Shown here: positions 48,412-56,866 of the stretch, piece after piece
Layout of the letters: each line of letters opens with the position of its first letter
How positions within the stretch are numbered: position 1 is the first letter of the stretch
Assembly: GCA_945861785.1 (NCBI GenBank)
Contig: CAMAWD010000017.1
Coordinates: forward strand, 30,706-94,705
Direction of reading: 5' to 3'
DNA from: Rhodoferax sp. OV413
Lineage (GTDB): Bacteria > Pseudomonadota > Gammaproteobacteria > Burkholderiales > Burkholderiaceae_C
DNA length: 64,000 nucleotides
Notes under the pieces: generated by a model
Database searches by the model: none
What the model saw: only the letters and a program-made list of their open reading frames with translations
Told to the model about the DNA's origin: nothing
Made by a program: the position numbers and the translations under genes

Positions 48412-49461
48412 ATGGACTTTGCACTGGATGCCCAACAGCAGATGCTGCAGGACTCGGCGCAGCGCTTTTTTTCGGCGCGGCATCCGCTGTCCCGCGCGCG
48501 GCAGGCACTGACCTGGTCGGACGATTCCCAGCGCGGCCTGTGGCACGACATGGCGGGCATGGGTTGGCTCGGCTTGCTGGCGTCGGAGCAACACGGAGGG
48601 CTGCAGCTGGGCATGTGCGAGGCCTTCCTGGTGGCCGAGGCGGCGGGTCGGCAGTTGCTCAACCTGCCTTTCGCAGCGAGCGCGGTGCTGCTTCCGCTGC
48701 TGCACCGGGCATCCGTACAGCCGCCTGCGGAACTTTCCGGGTGGATCGAGGAGGTGGTTGCCGGTCGAGCCGCGATCAATGTGACTTTCGATGGCGCACT
48801 GTTCATGGACCACGACCAGCAGTGTTCCCATCAGTTGCTGGTGCACGGCCTGCGCGAGGGCGCCACCAACACGCAATGGGCGCGGTGGCCGACCGATACG
48901 GTGCCCGCCACACGCATCCCGGAAGAACCAGCGGGGCTGGATCCCACCGTACGCTGCGCGCGCATGTCCGGCACGGCCGCTGGCCCGGGGCTGGCGTGGG
49001 ACGTGTTGCACATCCCGCCAGTAGAGCGCGCGTTCGTGCTGGCGAGTTACCGCATGGCCCGCGTCGGCGAGCTGCTGGGCGCCGCCTCGGCCTCGCTCGA
49101 CCAGGCCTGCGGCTATGCGCGCGAGCGCGAGCAATTCGGAAAACCCATCGGCAGCTACCAGGCCATCAAGCACCATCTGGCCAACGACTGGATGGCACTG
49201 GACAATGCCCGGCTGGCCGCGTGGTATGCAGCGGCGGCACTGGACAGCCGCCTGCCGGACTGGTCCTTCGCCTGCGCGGCTGCGGAAGTCACCGCCATCG
49301 AAGGCGCGTTGCGGGTGGCTCGCGACGCCATCCAGATACATGGCGGCCTGGGCTTTACCTGGGAGCACGACGCGCATCTCTACCTGAAACGCGTACACCA
49401 TGTTTCGGCGATGCTGGGCGGTACCCACGCCGCCTTCAACACGCTCGAGCAGGCGATGTAG
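48412..49461 (+). CDS. Acyl-CoA dehydrogenase, partner subunit
   Basis: 349 residues, shorter than single-gene enzymes. AREREQFGKPIGSYQAIKHH and QIHGGLGFTWEHDAHLYLKR are the C-terminal-domain hallmarks of the non-catalytic chain in heteromeric acyl-CoA dehydrogenases. The middle part is poorly conserved. It starts 12 bases after the first subunit and is the last intact gene of module C. Confidence 0.85.
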   Translation: MDFALDAQQQMLQDSAQRFFSARHPLSRARQALTWSDDSQRGLWHDMAGMGWLGLLASEQHGGLQLGMCEAFLVAEAAGRQLLNLPFAASAVLLPLLHRASVQPPAELSGWIEEVVAGRAAINVTFDGALFMDHDQQCSHQLLVHGLREGATNTQWARWPTDTVPATRIPEEPAGLDPTVRCARMSGTAAGPGLAWDVLHIPPVERAFVLASYRMARVGELLGAASASLDQACGYAREREQFGKPIGSYQAIKHHLANDWMALDNARLAAWYAAAALDSRLPDWSFACAAAEVTAIEGALRVARDAIQIHGGLGFTWEHDAHLYLKRVHHVSAMLGGTHAAFNTLEQAM

Positions 49462-49486
49462 CTCCAACCCCCTTCAAGGAACTCCC

Positions 49487-49540
49487 CTGCGACAGGCAGT
49501 CATCGTTTCCGGTACACGCACAGGGCTCGCCAAGGCTTCC
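49487..49540 (+). pseudogene. 5' remnant of a thiolase gene
   Basis: After AAGGAACTCCC a frame begins with a CTG in place of ATG and reads RQAVIVSGTRTGLAKA, the standard N-terminus of acetyl-CoA acetyltransferases/thiolases (R.AVIVS.ARTG.AKA). Similarity then stops and the frame runs into the opposite-strand hydratase gene. A beta-oxidation thiolase therefore once followed the acyl-CoA dehydrogenases and was lost in a rearrangement at about 49540. Confidence 0.7.
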
Positions 49541-49554
49541 CCGTGGGGGGCACC

Positions 49555-50358
49555 TTACGCCACCGACAATGAAACCTCGCCGAAGTCGGGCAGCACGAAG
49601 CGGATTTGCGCACCCGGATGCGGAAACTGCGACTTGACCAGGCTGCCAGTGGTGACGATGTCACCGCGGCGCAAGGACAGGCCGCGGTCCTGCACGTGGT
49701 TGGCAAGCCAGGCCAGCGCGTCCAGGGGATGGCCGAGCACGTCACGTCCGCTGCCGCGCCCGACCTCGTGGCCGTCCAACAGCGCAATACCGACCACATC
49801 ACGCAGCATGTCATATCCGAGCCCGCGCACCGGTGCGCCCAGTGCCAGGCCCTGATTCCAGGCGTTGTCGGCCGCCAGTGTCAGGATGGCACGGTTGAGC
49901 GTGGCGTAGTCGGCACAGCGGTCGTCGGCGATCTCGATCGCCGGGTAGGCACAGGCCACGTGCGCCAGGATGCTGGTGCCAGTCCAGGGCTGCGCCGACG
50001 CCGGCAGATCGCGCGCCATCTCGAAGGCGATCTCGAATTCGACGATCAGGCGCACGTAATCGCGCGCTGCAAGCACATGGCCGCTGGGCACGATCTGGTC
50101 GGCCAACAGGCGCCCGGACACCGAGTCATGGAACCCGACCATCTCGCGCATCGCTGGCGTGGTGAGGGCGATCTTGTACCCGCGCAGCGTTGTATTGCGC
50201 ACCCCCAGCAGCCGCGCCACGTAGGCGTCCTGTACGCGGTAGGCGTCGGCAGGGTCGGCCAGTGCCCAGGGCGAAGCCAGACCCGCAAAGGGCTGTCGTG
50301 CCGTGTGTTGCCGCAGCAGTTCAGCGGCTGCGAGTTCGGCGGCGGTGGTGTCAAGCAT
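49555..50358 (-). CDS. 2-keto-4-pentenoate hydratase family protein
   Basis: 267 residues, FAH-like fold (MhpD/DmpE/oxaloacrotonate decarboxylase group). RGYKIALTTPAMREMVGF and VEFEIAFEMARDLP (the metal-binding Glu pair) and WLANHVQDRGLSLRRGDIVTTGS are its blocks. Such enzymes hydrate 2-hydroxypenta-2,4-dienoate to 4-hydroxy-2-oxovalerate in meta-cleavage pathways. It lies three bases after livF and is the last gene of the liv operon. Its 3' end abuts the thiolase remnant. Confidence 0.88.
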   Translation of the reverse strand: MLDTTAAELAAAELLRQHTARQPFAGLASPWALADPADAYRVQDAYVARLLGVRNTTLRGYKIALTTPAMREMVGFHDSVSGRLLADQIVPSGHVLAARDYVRLIVEFEIAFEMARDLPASAQPWTGTSILAHVACAYPAIEIADDRCADYATLNRAILTLAADNAWNQGLALGAPVRGLGYDMLRDVVGIALLDGHEVGRGSGRDVLGHPLDALAWLANHVQDRGLSLRRGDIVTTGSLVKSQFPHPGAQIRFVLPDFGEVSLSVA

Positions 50359-50361
50359 GTG

Positions 50362-51066
50362 TCAGGTTCCCAGGTAGGCTTCGCGCACCTTGGGGTCGTT
50401 GGCCAGGCTGTCGGCCGGGCCGTGCAGCTTGATCTCGCCGTTTTCCAGGATGTAGCCGTAGTCGCTGACCGACAGGGCCAGGCGCGCGTTTTGTTCCACC
50501 AACAGGATCGGCACCCCGTCAGAGTGAAGTTTGCGAATGATGTTGAAAACATTTTCGACCAGCAGCGGCGACAGCCCCAGGCTGGGTTCATCGAGCAGCA
50601 GCACCTTGGGCTCGCCCATCATGGCACGCCCGATCATGAGCATCTGCTGCTCACCGCCCGAAAGCGTGCCAGCCGACTGCCGCGCACGCTGCTTGAGGAT
50701 CGGAAAGTAGTCGTAGATCCTTGCGAACCCGTGGTCCGACCGTCCCTCGCGCCGGCGGGTCCAGCGTCCGAGCCGCAGGTTGTCCTCGACCGTCAGGCTG
50801 GGGAAGATCTCGCGGCCTTCGGGAACCTGCAAAATGCCGCGCGCCACCACCCGCTCGGGGCGTTCACGCGTGATTTCTTCACCCATATAGTGGATGCTTC
50901 CGTGGGTCGGCGGTACCACGCCGGAGATGCAGTTCAGCGTGGTGGTCTTGCCGGCGCCGTTGGCACCCAGCAAACAGACAATTTGACCGGCACCGACCTG
51001 CATCGACACCCCCTCCAGGGCCTGGATCGCGCCATAACTCGCGCTGACACCCTCAAGTTTCAGCAT
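50362..51066 (-). CDS. livF: ABC transporter ATPase LivF-type
   Basis: 234 residues. Walker A LLGANGAGKTTTL, signature LSGGEQQML, Walker B VLLLDEPSLGLSPLLV, H-loop VEQNARLA; LivF-type proteins are short and lack an extra C-terminal domain. The ATG at 51066 has AAAGG in front; it lies inside the end of livG (overlap of 14 bases). Partners with LivG, LivM and LivH to energise import. Confidence 0.92.
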   Translation of the reverse strand: MLKLEGVSASYGAIQALEGVSMQVGAGQIVCLLGANGAGKTTTLNCISGVVPPTHGSIHYMGEEITRERPERVVARGILQVPEGREIFPSLTVEDNLRLGRWTRRREGRSDHGFARIYDYFPILKQRARQSAGTLSGGEQQMLMIGRAMMGEPKVLLLDEPSLGLSPLLVENVFNIIRKLHSDGVPILLVEQNARLALSVSDYGYILENGEIKLHGPADSLANDPKVREAYLGT

Positions 51067-51829
51067 GGGCACCTTTGCCAAGGTAGGCGTCGACCACCAT
51101 CGGGTTGGTCCGTACCTCCTGCGGGGTGCCTTCAGCGATCTTCTCGCCGAAGCTCAGTACCGTGATCCGATGGGCAATGGCCATGACCAGCTGCATCACG
51201 TGCTCCACCAGGATGATGGTGATGCCGCGCTCGCGTACCAGGCCCACCAGCATGGTGTTGAGTGCGGCAATTTCGCGGTTGCGCAGCCCGGCAGCGGGTT
51301 CGTCGAGGATCAGTAATCGGGGCTTGGCCGCCAGGGCCCGGACCACGTCGAGCAGCTTCTGGTGGCCAAAACCCAGCTGCTCGGCCGGCACATCGCGGTA
51401 GTGCGACAGCCCGACCTCCTCCAGCAGCGCTTCGGCATCCTTCACTGCCTGCGCTTCGGAGCGGAGCCGGCCCGGGCTGGCCCAGAACGGGAAGTAGCTC
51501 GGGATGGTCGACGAGGCCCCCACGAGGACGTTCTCCAGCACGGTCAGTCGCTTGCACAGCTCGATGTTCTGGAACGTGCGCCCGATGCCGATTTTCGGGA
51601 TCTCGTGCGGGCGCATGCGCAGCAGTGACCGGCCCTCGAAACGGATATCTCCCTGGGTCGGGGTGTAAAAGCGCGAGATGCAGTTGAAGACGGTCGATTT
51701 GCCCGCCCCGTTGGGCCCGATCAGGGCATGGATGGTGCCGCGCTCGACCTGGAACGAGAAACCACCGAGTGCGCGCAGGCCGCCGAATTCGACGACCACG
51801 TTGTCGAGTTCGAAAAACGGCGCACTCAC
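51053..51829 (-). CDS. livG: ABC transporter ATPase LivG-type
   Basis: 258 residues. Walker A LIGPNGAGKSTVFNCI, signature-like LGFGHQKLLDVVRAL, Walker B LLILDEPAAGLRNRE, and VEHVMQLVMAIAHRITVL. The start is GTG, overlapping the livM stop by four bases (GTGA) with AGGAAGG upstream. The C-loop GFGHQ is an allowed variant of LSGGQ in LivG proteins. Confidence 0.92.
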   Translation of the reverse strand: MSAPFFELDNVVVEFGGLRALGGFSFQVERGTIHALIGPNGAGKSTVFNCISRFYTPTQGDIRFEGRSLLRMRPHEIPKIGIGRTFQNIELCKRLTVLENVLVGASSTIPSYFPFWASPGRLRSEAQAVKDAEALLEEVGLSHYRDVPAEQLGFGHQKLLDVVRALAAKPRLLILDEPAAGLRNREIAALNTMLVGLVRERGITIILVEHVMQLVMAIAHRITVLSFGEKIAEGTPQEVRTNPMVVDAYLGKGAHAET

Positions 51830-52788
51830 CGCGCCTTCCTCCTGGTGCGCAAGCCCTGCAGCAGGCCCCAGATACCGCGCGGCATGAACACCATGCACAG
51901 GATCAGGATCGCCCCGTACACCGCTTCCTGCCAGATCAGCAGACTGCGCATCGAGGCCCGCATGCCTTCTGGCAGCAGGGTCAGGAACACCGCCCCGATG
52001 ACCGTCCCGGGCAACGTGCCAAGGCCACCGACGACGACCATCGACAGCAACAGCACGAGCGTGACAAAGCCGAACTTATCTGGCCCCACGAATGACTGGA
52101 ACAGCGTGAACATCCCACCCGCGATGCCGGCGTAAACGGCCGAGATCACGAAGGCGTGGATCTTGGTCTGGTACACGTTGACCCCGCACGCCGAGGCCAT
52201 GTGCTCACTTTCACGGATCGCGCACATCGAGCGCCCGAGCCGCGACGAAGTCAGCAGCATGGTGGCCGCCACCACCAAGGCGGCAATCACCGCCAGCACC
52301 GGAAAGGCCGCGCCATCACCCGCGATCTTCAGGCCGAAGACGTTGGCAGGCGGGATCTGCATGCCGTTGGGCCCCCCGGTGAGCGCGTCCCAGGAATTGA
52401 GCAACCACTGCCAGGCCTCCGCAAACGCGAAAGTCGCCAGTGCCAGATAGATATGGCGCAGCTTGGTCGAGGGCACCGCGATCACCCATCCGAGCAACCC
52501 CGACAACGCCGCCGCAATCGGCATGCCGGCGACAAAGGGAATGCCCAGCTTGGTGTGTAACAGGGCCGTACCGTAGGCGCCGACACCGAAAAAGGCCACA
52601 TGCGCGAAAGCGAACTGCCCGGCCCAGCCCAGCAGCAGGTCCAGGCCAATGGCCAGGACAATATTCATCATGATGAGATTGCCGATGAAGAAATAGTAGT
52701 CTGCCGTAACCAGCAGCGGCAACGCAAAACCCAGCGACAGCAACAGTACGGGCCAGAGAAAGCGGGCAGCCGCAGGTACGCCGAACAT
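51826..52788 (-). CDS. livM: ABC transporter permease LivM-type
   Basis: 320 residues, about nine membrane helices. GLDLLLGWAGQFAFAHVAFFGVGAYG (conserved GWAGQ...GVGAYG) and LAIRE-type SMCAIRESEHMASACGVN are the LivM signatures. It forms the channel with LivH. The start ATG is two bases after the livH stop. Confidence 0.92.
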   Translation of the reverse strand: MFGVPAAARFLWPVLLLSLGFALPLLVTADYYFFIGNLIMMNIVLAIGLDLLLGWAGQFAFAHVAFFGVGAYGTALLHTKLGIPFVAGMPIAAALSGLLGWVIAVPSTKLRHIYLALATFAFAEAWQWLLNSWDALTGGPNGMQIPPANVFGLKIAGDGAAFPVLAVIAALVVAATMLLTSSRLGRSMCAIRESEHMASACGVNVYQTKIHAFVISAVYAGIAGGMFTLFQSFVGPDKFGFVTLVLLLSMVVVGGLGTLPGTVIGAVFLTLLPEGMRASMRSLLIWQEAVYGAILILCMVFMPRGIWGLLQGLRTRRKAR

Positions 52789-52790
52789 GG

Positions 52791-53690
52791 CTACACCTTC
52801 TTCGAGACCTGTTTGCCGCCGAACAGGCCCTCGGGCTTGACAACGAGTACCAGCATGATGGCGATGAAGGGCGCCACAGCGATCGCCTTGGAGGAGATGA
52901 ACAGCCCCACCAGGTTTTGCGTGATGCCCAGGATGATGCCGCCTATGATGCAGCCGGGCAGATTGGTGAATCCGCCCAGGATGGCGGCAGCAAACGCCAT
53001 GATGACAATGCCGCCCATGTCCGGCGTGAGCAGCAGCTTGGGGGCGAGCAAGACGCCGGCCAGCGCTGCGATCAGCGACGAAAGGCCCCACACCAGCGAG
53101 CGCATCAGCTTGACCGGAATACCCACCAGCACCGCGGCACGCGGGTTTTCGGCGATCGCCAGCAGTGCCTTGCCGGCGAGCGTGAAACGGAAGAAGGCGC
53201 CCACGACAAGGATGATGATGATCGAGATGACGCTGATCGCGATATCCTGCTGCTGGAGCACCGCCGGCCCGATGAAAACCGGTTCACCGACGAACAGCGG
53301 CTGCAGGCGACGCACCTCCTCGGTATACGGGACGACGCGCACCAAGCCCTTGATCAGGAAGGAAAGACCGACGGTGGCGATCACCATGGAGACCATGATG
53401 CTCTGGCCCGGCATCGCACGGCCCAGCACCTTGTCGAGGATGGCGCGGTCGAAACACCAGCCGATGACGAAGGTGATGGCGGCCGCAAACACGAACGCCA
53501 CGCCATAACTCCACTTGAAATAGGTCAATGCCAGCAGGGCGAAGTATCCGCCCAGCATCACCACCTCGCCACCAGCAAAATTGACGACATCGGTGGATTT
53601 GTAAATTGCCACCACCGAGAGCGCCAGAAGCGCATAGATCAGCCCCACGACGGCGCCGCTCAATACACCTTGAACAATAAGATCGAACAA
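52791..53690 (-). CDS. livH: ABC transporter permease LivH-type
   Basis: 299 residues, about eight membrane helices. VVGLIYALLALSVVAIYKST and NFAGGEVVMLGGYFALLAL are the LivH N-terminal block; AIAENPRAAVLVGIPV is the permease loop. It follows livK after a 98-base gap and precedes livM by two bases. Confidence 0.92.
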   Translation of the reverse strand: MFDLIVQGVLSGAVVGLIYALLALSVVAIYKSTDVVNFAGGEVVMLGGYFALLALTYFKWSYGVAFVFAAAITFVIGWCFDRAILDKVLGRAMPGQSIMVSMVIATVGLSFLIKGLVRVVPYTEEVRRLQPLFVGEPVFIGPAVLQQQDIAISVISIIIILVVGAFFRFTLAGKALLAIAENPRAAVLVGIPVKLMRSLVWGLSSLIAALAGVLLAPKLLLTPDMGGIVIMAFAAAILGGFTNLPGCIIGGIILGITQNLVGLFISSKAIAVAPFIAIMLVLVVKPEGLFGGKQVSKKV

Positions 53691-53740
53691 ATCACGGACT
53701 CACTTTTAGAACCTGCCCTGCCTGCGCCCACATGGCCGTC

Positions 53741-53753
53741 GCACCGGCGGTGC
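53741..53753. repeat. Short hairpin in the livK-livH gap
   Basis: GCACC-GGC-GGTGC stands in the 98-base gap between livK and livH. Such hairpins often make the binding protein more abundant than the permeases by protecting the upstream mRNA. No T-tract follows, so it is not a clear terminator. Confidence 0.4.
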
Positions 53754-53788
53754 CGGTGACCGGGGCAGCAAGCGCGCGACCAGGTAGT

Positions 53789-54979
53789 TCAGGGTGCGGC
53801 AATACTGCCGTCCCAGGAATAGACGCCGGGCATGCGGGTCGAACTGGCGCCGTCGAATTTGATGAACGCGGCGGAGCGAAAGCTGTCGCGGCGGTCCTTG
53901 CCGAAAACGCTCGGGCCCGCCAGCGCACCGGAATCGACGGTCAGTGTCTCGAGCACATCGACAAAGCTCTCCCGCGTCACATTGCGTCCCGCCTTCTCGA
54001 AAGCCGCGACCACCGCAGCCGCCGTCGGCACACCAAAGGCGACCCACGGTCCGGGTGTGCGGCTCGGGTAATACGACTTGTACATGTCGTTCCACTTGGC
54101 CAGTTTGGCTGCCTCGGCCAAGGGCGTGGTGTAGTAGAAGTTGGCCAGCGCCGTGTTGTTACCCACGTTGGTAGCGAAGGTGGTTGGGTTGGGGACCGCC
54201 TGCACGCTCGCCACGACGGGCTGCTTCATGGCGAATTCGCCGTACTTCTGCATGAACAGCACCGCCGGCGCCGGGTAGGCGATCAGCACGATCACGTCCG
54301 GATTGGCCTTGCGCACATTGAGCACTGCGGCGGTCAGATCCGTGGCACGCGGGGGCACGCGCTCGTAGGCAGCCACCTCGACCTTGGCCTTCTCGATGGC
54401 GGCCTTGGCCGTGCGCCAGTTTGCGGTGCCAATGTCGTCATCATGCACCACCACAGCGATGCGCTTGCCCTTGAGGGCATCGATAGCGAACTGCGTGATC
54501 GCCCCGCCACTGGAGAACTGCGTGCCGACATTGCCGGCGAACAGATAACGGGTGGGTGGGAAAACTGCACCGTCAGCGCCCGCGTTGAGCACCATGAGCG
54601 GTACCTTTTCGCGCGCCACGTACTCCTGCAACGCCTGGGCGCCGGCAGTACACGAACCGCCATGCAGCAAAAACACCTTTTCGACCGACACATACTTGCG
54701 TGCGATCGCCTGCATCTCTCCGGTGTCGCACTTGTCGTCTTCGAGCAGCAGCTTGAACTTGCGACCGTGGACGCCGCCCTTCTTGTTCGCCTCCTCGTAG
54801 ATCATCTTCGAGGTCTGGATCGGGTCCAGGCCGAACGCCGCCAAGGGCCCGGACATCGGCGCGAACAGCCCGACCGTGATTTCCGTGTCGGTGATGCCAT
54901 CGGCAACCCACCCCACACTGGGCAGCGCAGCCAATACGGCCGCCGTCAGCACAGCCTTCCATTTTGTTCCATGGGCCAT
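53789..54979 (-). CDS. livK: Branched-chain-amino-acid-type ABC substrate-binding protein, module D
   Basis: 396 residues, Peripla_BP_6. Signal peptide AVLTAAVLAALPSVGWVADG; mature start ITDTEITVGLFAPMSGPLAA, then EEANKKGGVHGRKFKLLLED, the LivK hallmark. AAGGAG lies seven bases before ATG at 54979. First gene of the livKHMGF-hydratase operon. Three copies of the TTTGCATACA motif stand in its upstream region. The ligand is more likely an aromatic or related acid than an amino acid, given the operon's hydratase. Confidence 0.9.
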   Translation of the reverse strand: MAHGTKWKAVLTAAVLAALPSVGWVADGITDTEITVGLFAPMSGPLAAFGLDPIQTSKMIYEEANKKGGVHGRKFKLLLEDDKCDTGEMQAIARKYVSVEKVFLLHGGSCTAGAQALQEYVAREKVPLMVLNAGADGAVFPPTRYLFAGNVGTQFSSGGAITQFAIDALKGKRIAVVVHDDDIGTANWRTAKAAIEKAKVEVAAYERVPPRATDLTAAVLNVRKANPDVIVLIAYPAPAVLFMQKYGEFAMKQPVVASVQAVPNPTTFATNVGNNTALANFYYTTPLAEAAKLAKWNDMYKSYYPSRTPGPWVAFGVPTAAAVVAAFEKAGRNVTRESFVDVLETLTVDSGALAGPSVFGKDRRDSFRSAAFIKFDGASSTRMPGVYSWDGSIAAP

Positions 54980-55211
54980 TGAGTGTCTCCTTCGTGCACA
55001 AATAAAAAAACTAGCAGAAGCGATGACCATGGTCACGCGTCGAAGTCAAGTTTGCATGAATACAAATTCAAAGTCAAGAATTTGCATACATAGAGGAAAC
55101 CCGAAGTCCTCCCAAACAACGCGCTCCCTTAGAAAAATTTGCGATTGGCATACCAGCCTGACTGCATGTATGCAAAGTGACTGGGGGGGGGTGCGGTGAT
55201 GTCCTGGCCCG
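54980..55211. promoter_or_regulatory. liv operon promoter region with repeated TTTGCATACA motif
   Basis: 232 bases between livK (minus) and the end of the FAD gene. It carries TTTGCATGAATACAAA (55051-55066), TTTGCATACA (55081-55090) and its reverse complement TGTATGCAAA (55167-55176, part of the inverted repeat TGCATGTATGCA). The same decamer occurs between the FAD gene and the VOC-gntR genes. A run of nine G stands at 55183-55191. Control by the GntR protein at 57393 is inferred. Confidence 0.6.
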
Positions 55212-56630
55212 TCAGCCAGCACCGGCACCCGCCAAGCGCGCGGCGCCAAGGCCGGCAATCCGTCCAAAGATGATGGCATTGGCGATCGAGCCACCACCGC
55301 CGACATAACACTGCCCATGCACACCGCCCACGGTTTCACCGGCCGCCAGCAGGCCAGGGATCGGACGGTCCCAGGCATCGAGCACGCGCGCGTCCGCGTC
55401 GGTGCGCAGCCCGGCCCCGGTACTGCCCACGATTGCCGGGCGGATCCGCACCGCATAGAAAGGGCCGCTGCGCAGGGGGCGCAGCAACGCGGCGTCCTTG
55501 CCGAACAAGGTGTCGCGGCCCGCTGCGCAATCGTGGTTGTAACGCGCTACGGTCTGCGCCAGGCGCAACGGCTCGAGTCCCACCAATGCGGCAAGCGCAT
55601 CCAGTGTGCCAGCGCGAAAAATGCGCCCTGCATCGGCCATCACGCCCAGCCGTTCGGTGGTCCAGTTCGCAAACGGGTAGGCCTTGCCCTGGTCCTTGTC
55701 GGAGTTGCTCGACGGATTCGCGGCCTGCCGCGCAGCCTCGTCGAACAGTGCAAAGCACTCACCCGCCGGAAGGTCGCGCACCAAGTTCGACGACACCGAA
55801 TAATCGATGGTTTCGTCGGTGAATCGGCGCCCGTCGTGGCCGACGAAGATGAACCAGCCCGGGATATAGGGCTCGAAATCCGACTTGCTGAAACCTGGCG
55901 TCAGCACTGCCGACCCGGTACCGTGGCCGGTGATCTCCGCGCCCTGCGAGAGGCCCAAGGCAATGCCGTCGCCCCGGCAGGTCTTGCAGCCGACATACCA
56001 CACCCAGTCCCCGTAGGCCGCAGCAGAAGGGAACAGCCGCGCCAGCATTTCGGTGTTGGCGCCGAATCCGCCAGTGGCCAGGACGACGGCGTGGCAGCTG
56101 ATGCGCTCGCCTGCCACGTGCACCGCAGCGATCGCTCCTGCAGGGTCGCGCTCCAGACGATCCACACGCACGCGACACGACACGTCGACGCGCGCCCGGT
56201 CGAGCCGGGCCTCGAGCACATCGACGATCGCGCGCCCAAGCCCCTGCGCTCGGTGACCGCGGCGTGCACCGTCGAGGCCGGCCGCATACAAGTTGTGCAC
56301 TGGAAAGTCGACCCCCATGGCCACCAGCCACTCAAAGGTCGGCGCGCCTTCTTCGCAAAACCGCCGTATCAGCGACGGCTGCAGCCGGTAGCCGTTGACT
56401 GCCATGTAGTACCGGAACAGCGCATCCGGGCTGTCGATCACCCCGGCGGCAAGCTGCACGCTGGTCCCTGCGGCATAGAAGACCCCGCCTGACAGGGCCG
56501 TCGACCCGCCCAGGCGCTCAGCGGCATCGAGCAGCAGCACCCGGGCTCCGCGTGTGCTGGCGGCATGGGCCGCCGCCAATCCGGCGCCGCCGGCGCCCAC
56601 CACCACCACGTCATAGTCCCTGTCCGGCAT
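55212..56630 (-). CDS. FAD-dependent oxidoreductase (FAD_binding_2), module D first copy
   Basis: 472 residues. FAD motif VVVVGAGGAGLAAAHAAS, DAAERLGGSTALSGGVFY, and C-terminal AAGETVGGVHGQCYVGGGGSIANAI. Superfamily of fumarate reductases and 3-ketosteroid/tricarballylate dehydrogenases. Cytosolic. ATG at 56630 has GAGGG upstream. Divergent from the VOC gene and upstream of the liv operon in the same direction; motif sites lie on both sides of it. Confidence 0.87.
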   Translation of the reverse strand: MPDRDYDVVVVGAGGAGLAAAHAASTRGARVLLLDAAERLGGSTALSGGVFYAAGTSVQLAAGVIDSPDALFRYYMAVNGYRLQPSLIRRFCEEGAPTFEWLVAMGVDFPVHNLYAAGLDGARRGHRAQGLGRAIVDVLEARLDRARVDVSCRVRVDRLERDPAGAIAAVHVAGERISCHAVVLATGGFGANTEMLARLFPSAAAYGDWVWYVGCKTCRGDGIALGLSQGAEITGHGTGSAVLTPGFSKSDFEPYIPGWFIFVGHDGRRFTDETIDYSVSSNLVRDLPAGECFALFDEAARQAANPSSNSDKDQGKAYPFANWTTERLGVMADAGRIFRAGTLDALAALVGLEPLRLAQTVARYNHDCAAGRDTLFGKDAALLRPLRSGPFYAVRIRPAIVGSTGAGLRTDADARVLDAWDRPIPGLLAAGETVGGVHGQCYVGGGGSIANAIIFGRIAGLGAARLAGAGAG

Positions 56631-56643
56631 CACCAGCCCTCAC

Positions 56644-56653
56644 TTTGCATACA
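56644..56653. promoter_or_regulatory. TTTGCATACA motif upstream of the FAD gene
   Basis: TTTGCATACA just 14 bases before the FAD gene start (minus strand). One of five related sites in module D; candidate GntR operator. Confidence 0.55.
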
Positions 56654-56796
56654 CGAATCGATAGGCAGAACACATCCCCCATAAGACGCGCCCCGGAAAG
56701 TCGGCAGACTGCCCCCTGGATGCCCTCTGGGAATAGACATTTCGAGCACTCGAAAGGGATTCACAGGCAAGCGCAAAGCCTATTGCGAATAGTCTG

Positions 56797-56806
56797 TGTA
56801 TGCAAT
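56797..56806. promoter_or_regulatory. TGTATGCAAT motif upstream of the VOC-gntR genes
   Basis: TGTATGCAAT, reverse complement of ATTGCATACA, lies 60 bases before the VOC start codon. Fifth member of the motif family; candidate operator for autoregulation. Confidence 0.55.
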
Positions 56807-56866
56807 ATTATCCGCCTACGCCGCCCTATTGCGGGCACGCCCACCCCCCTCAGAGGAGCATTTGCC

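Noticed and set aside
51826..53091. Longer LivM start reaching into livH
   Set aside because: The extension overlaps the conserved livH gene on the same strand; the ATG at 52788 gives a normal LivM.
55140..55176. Possible sigma-54 promoter (TGGCAT...TGC) before livK
   Set aside because: Spacing and bases do not fit the GG-N10-GC core.
55183..55191. Run of nine G as a phase-variation tract
   Set aside because: It lies outside any reading frame and its distance from the livK start makes a switch role unlikely.
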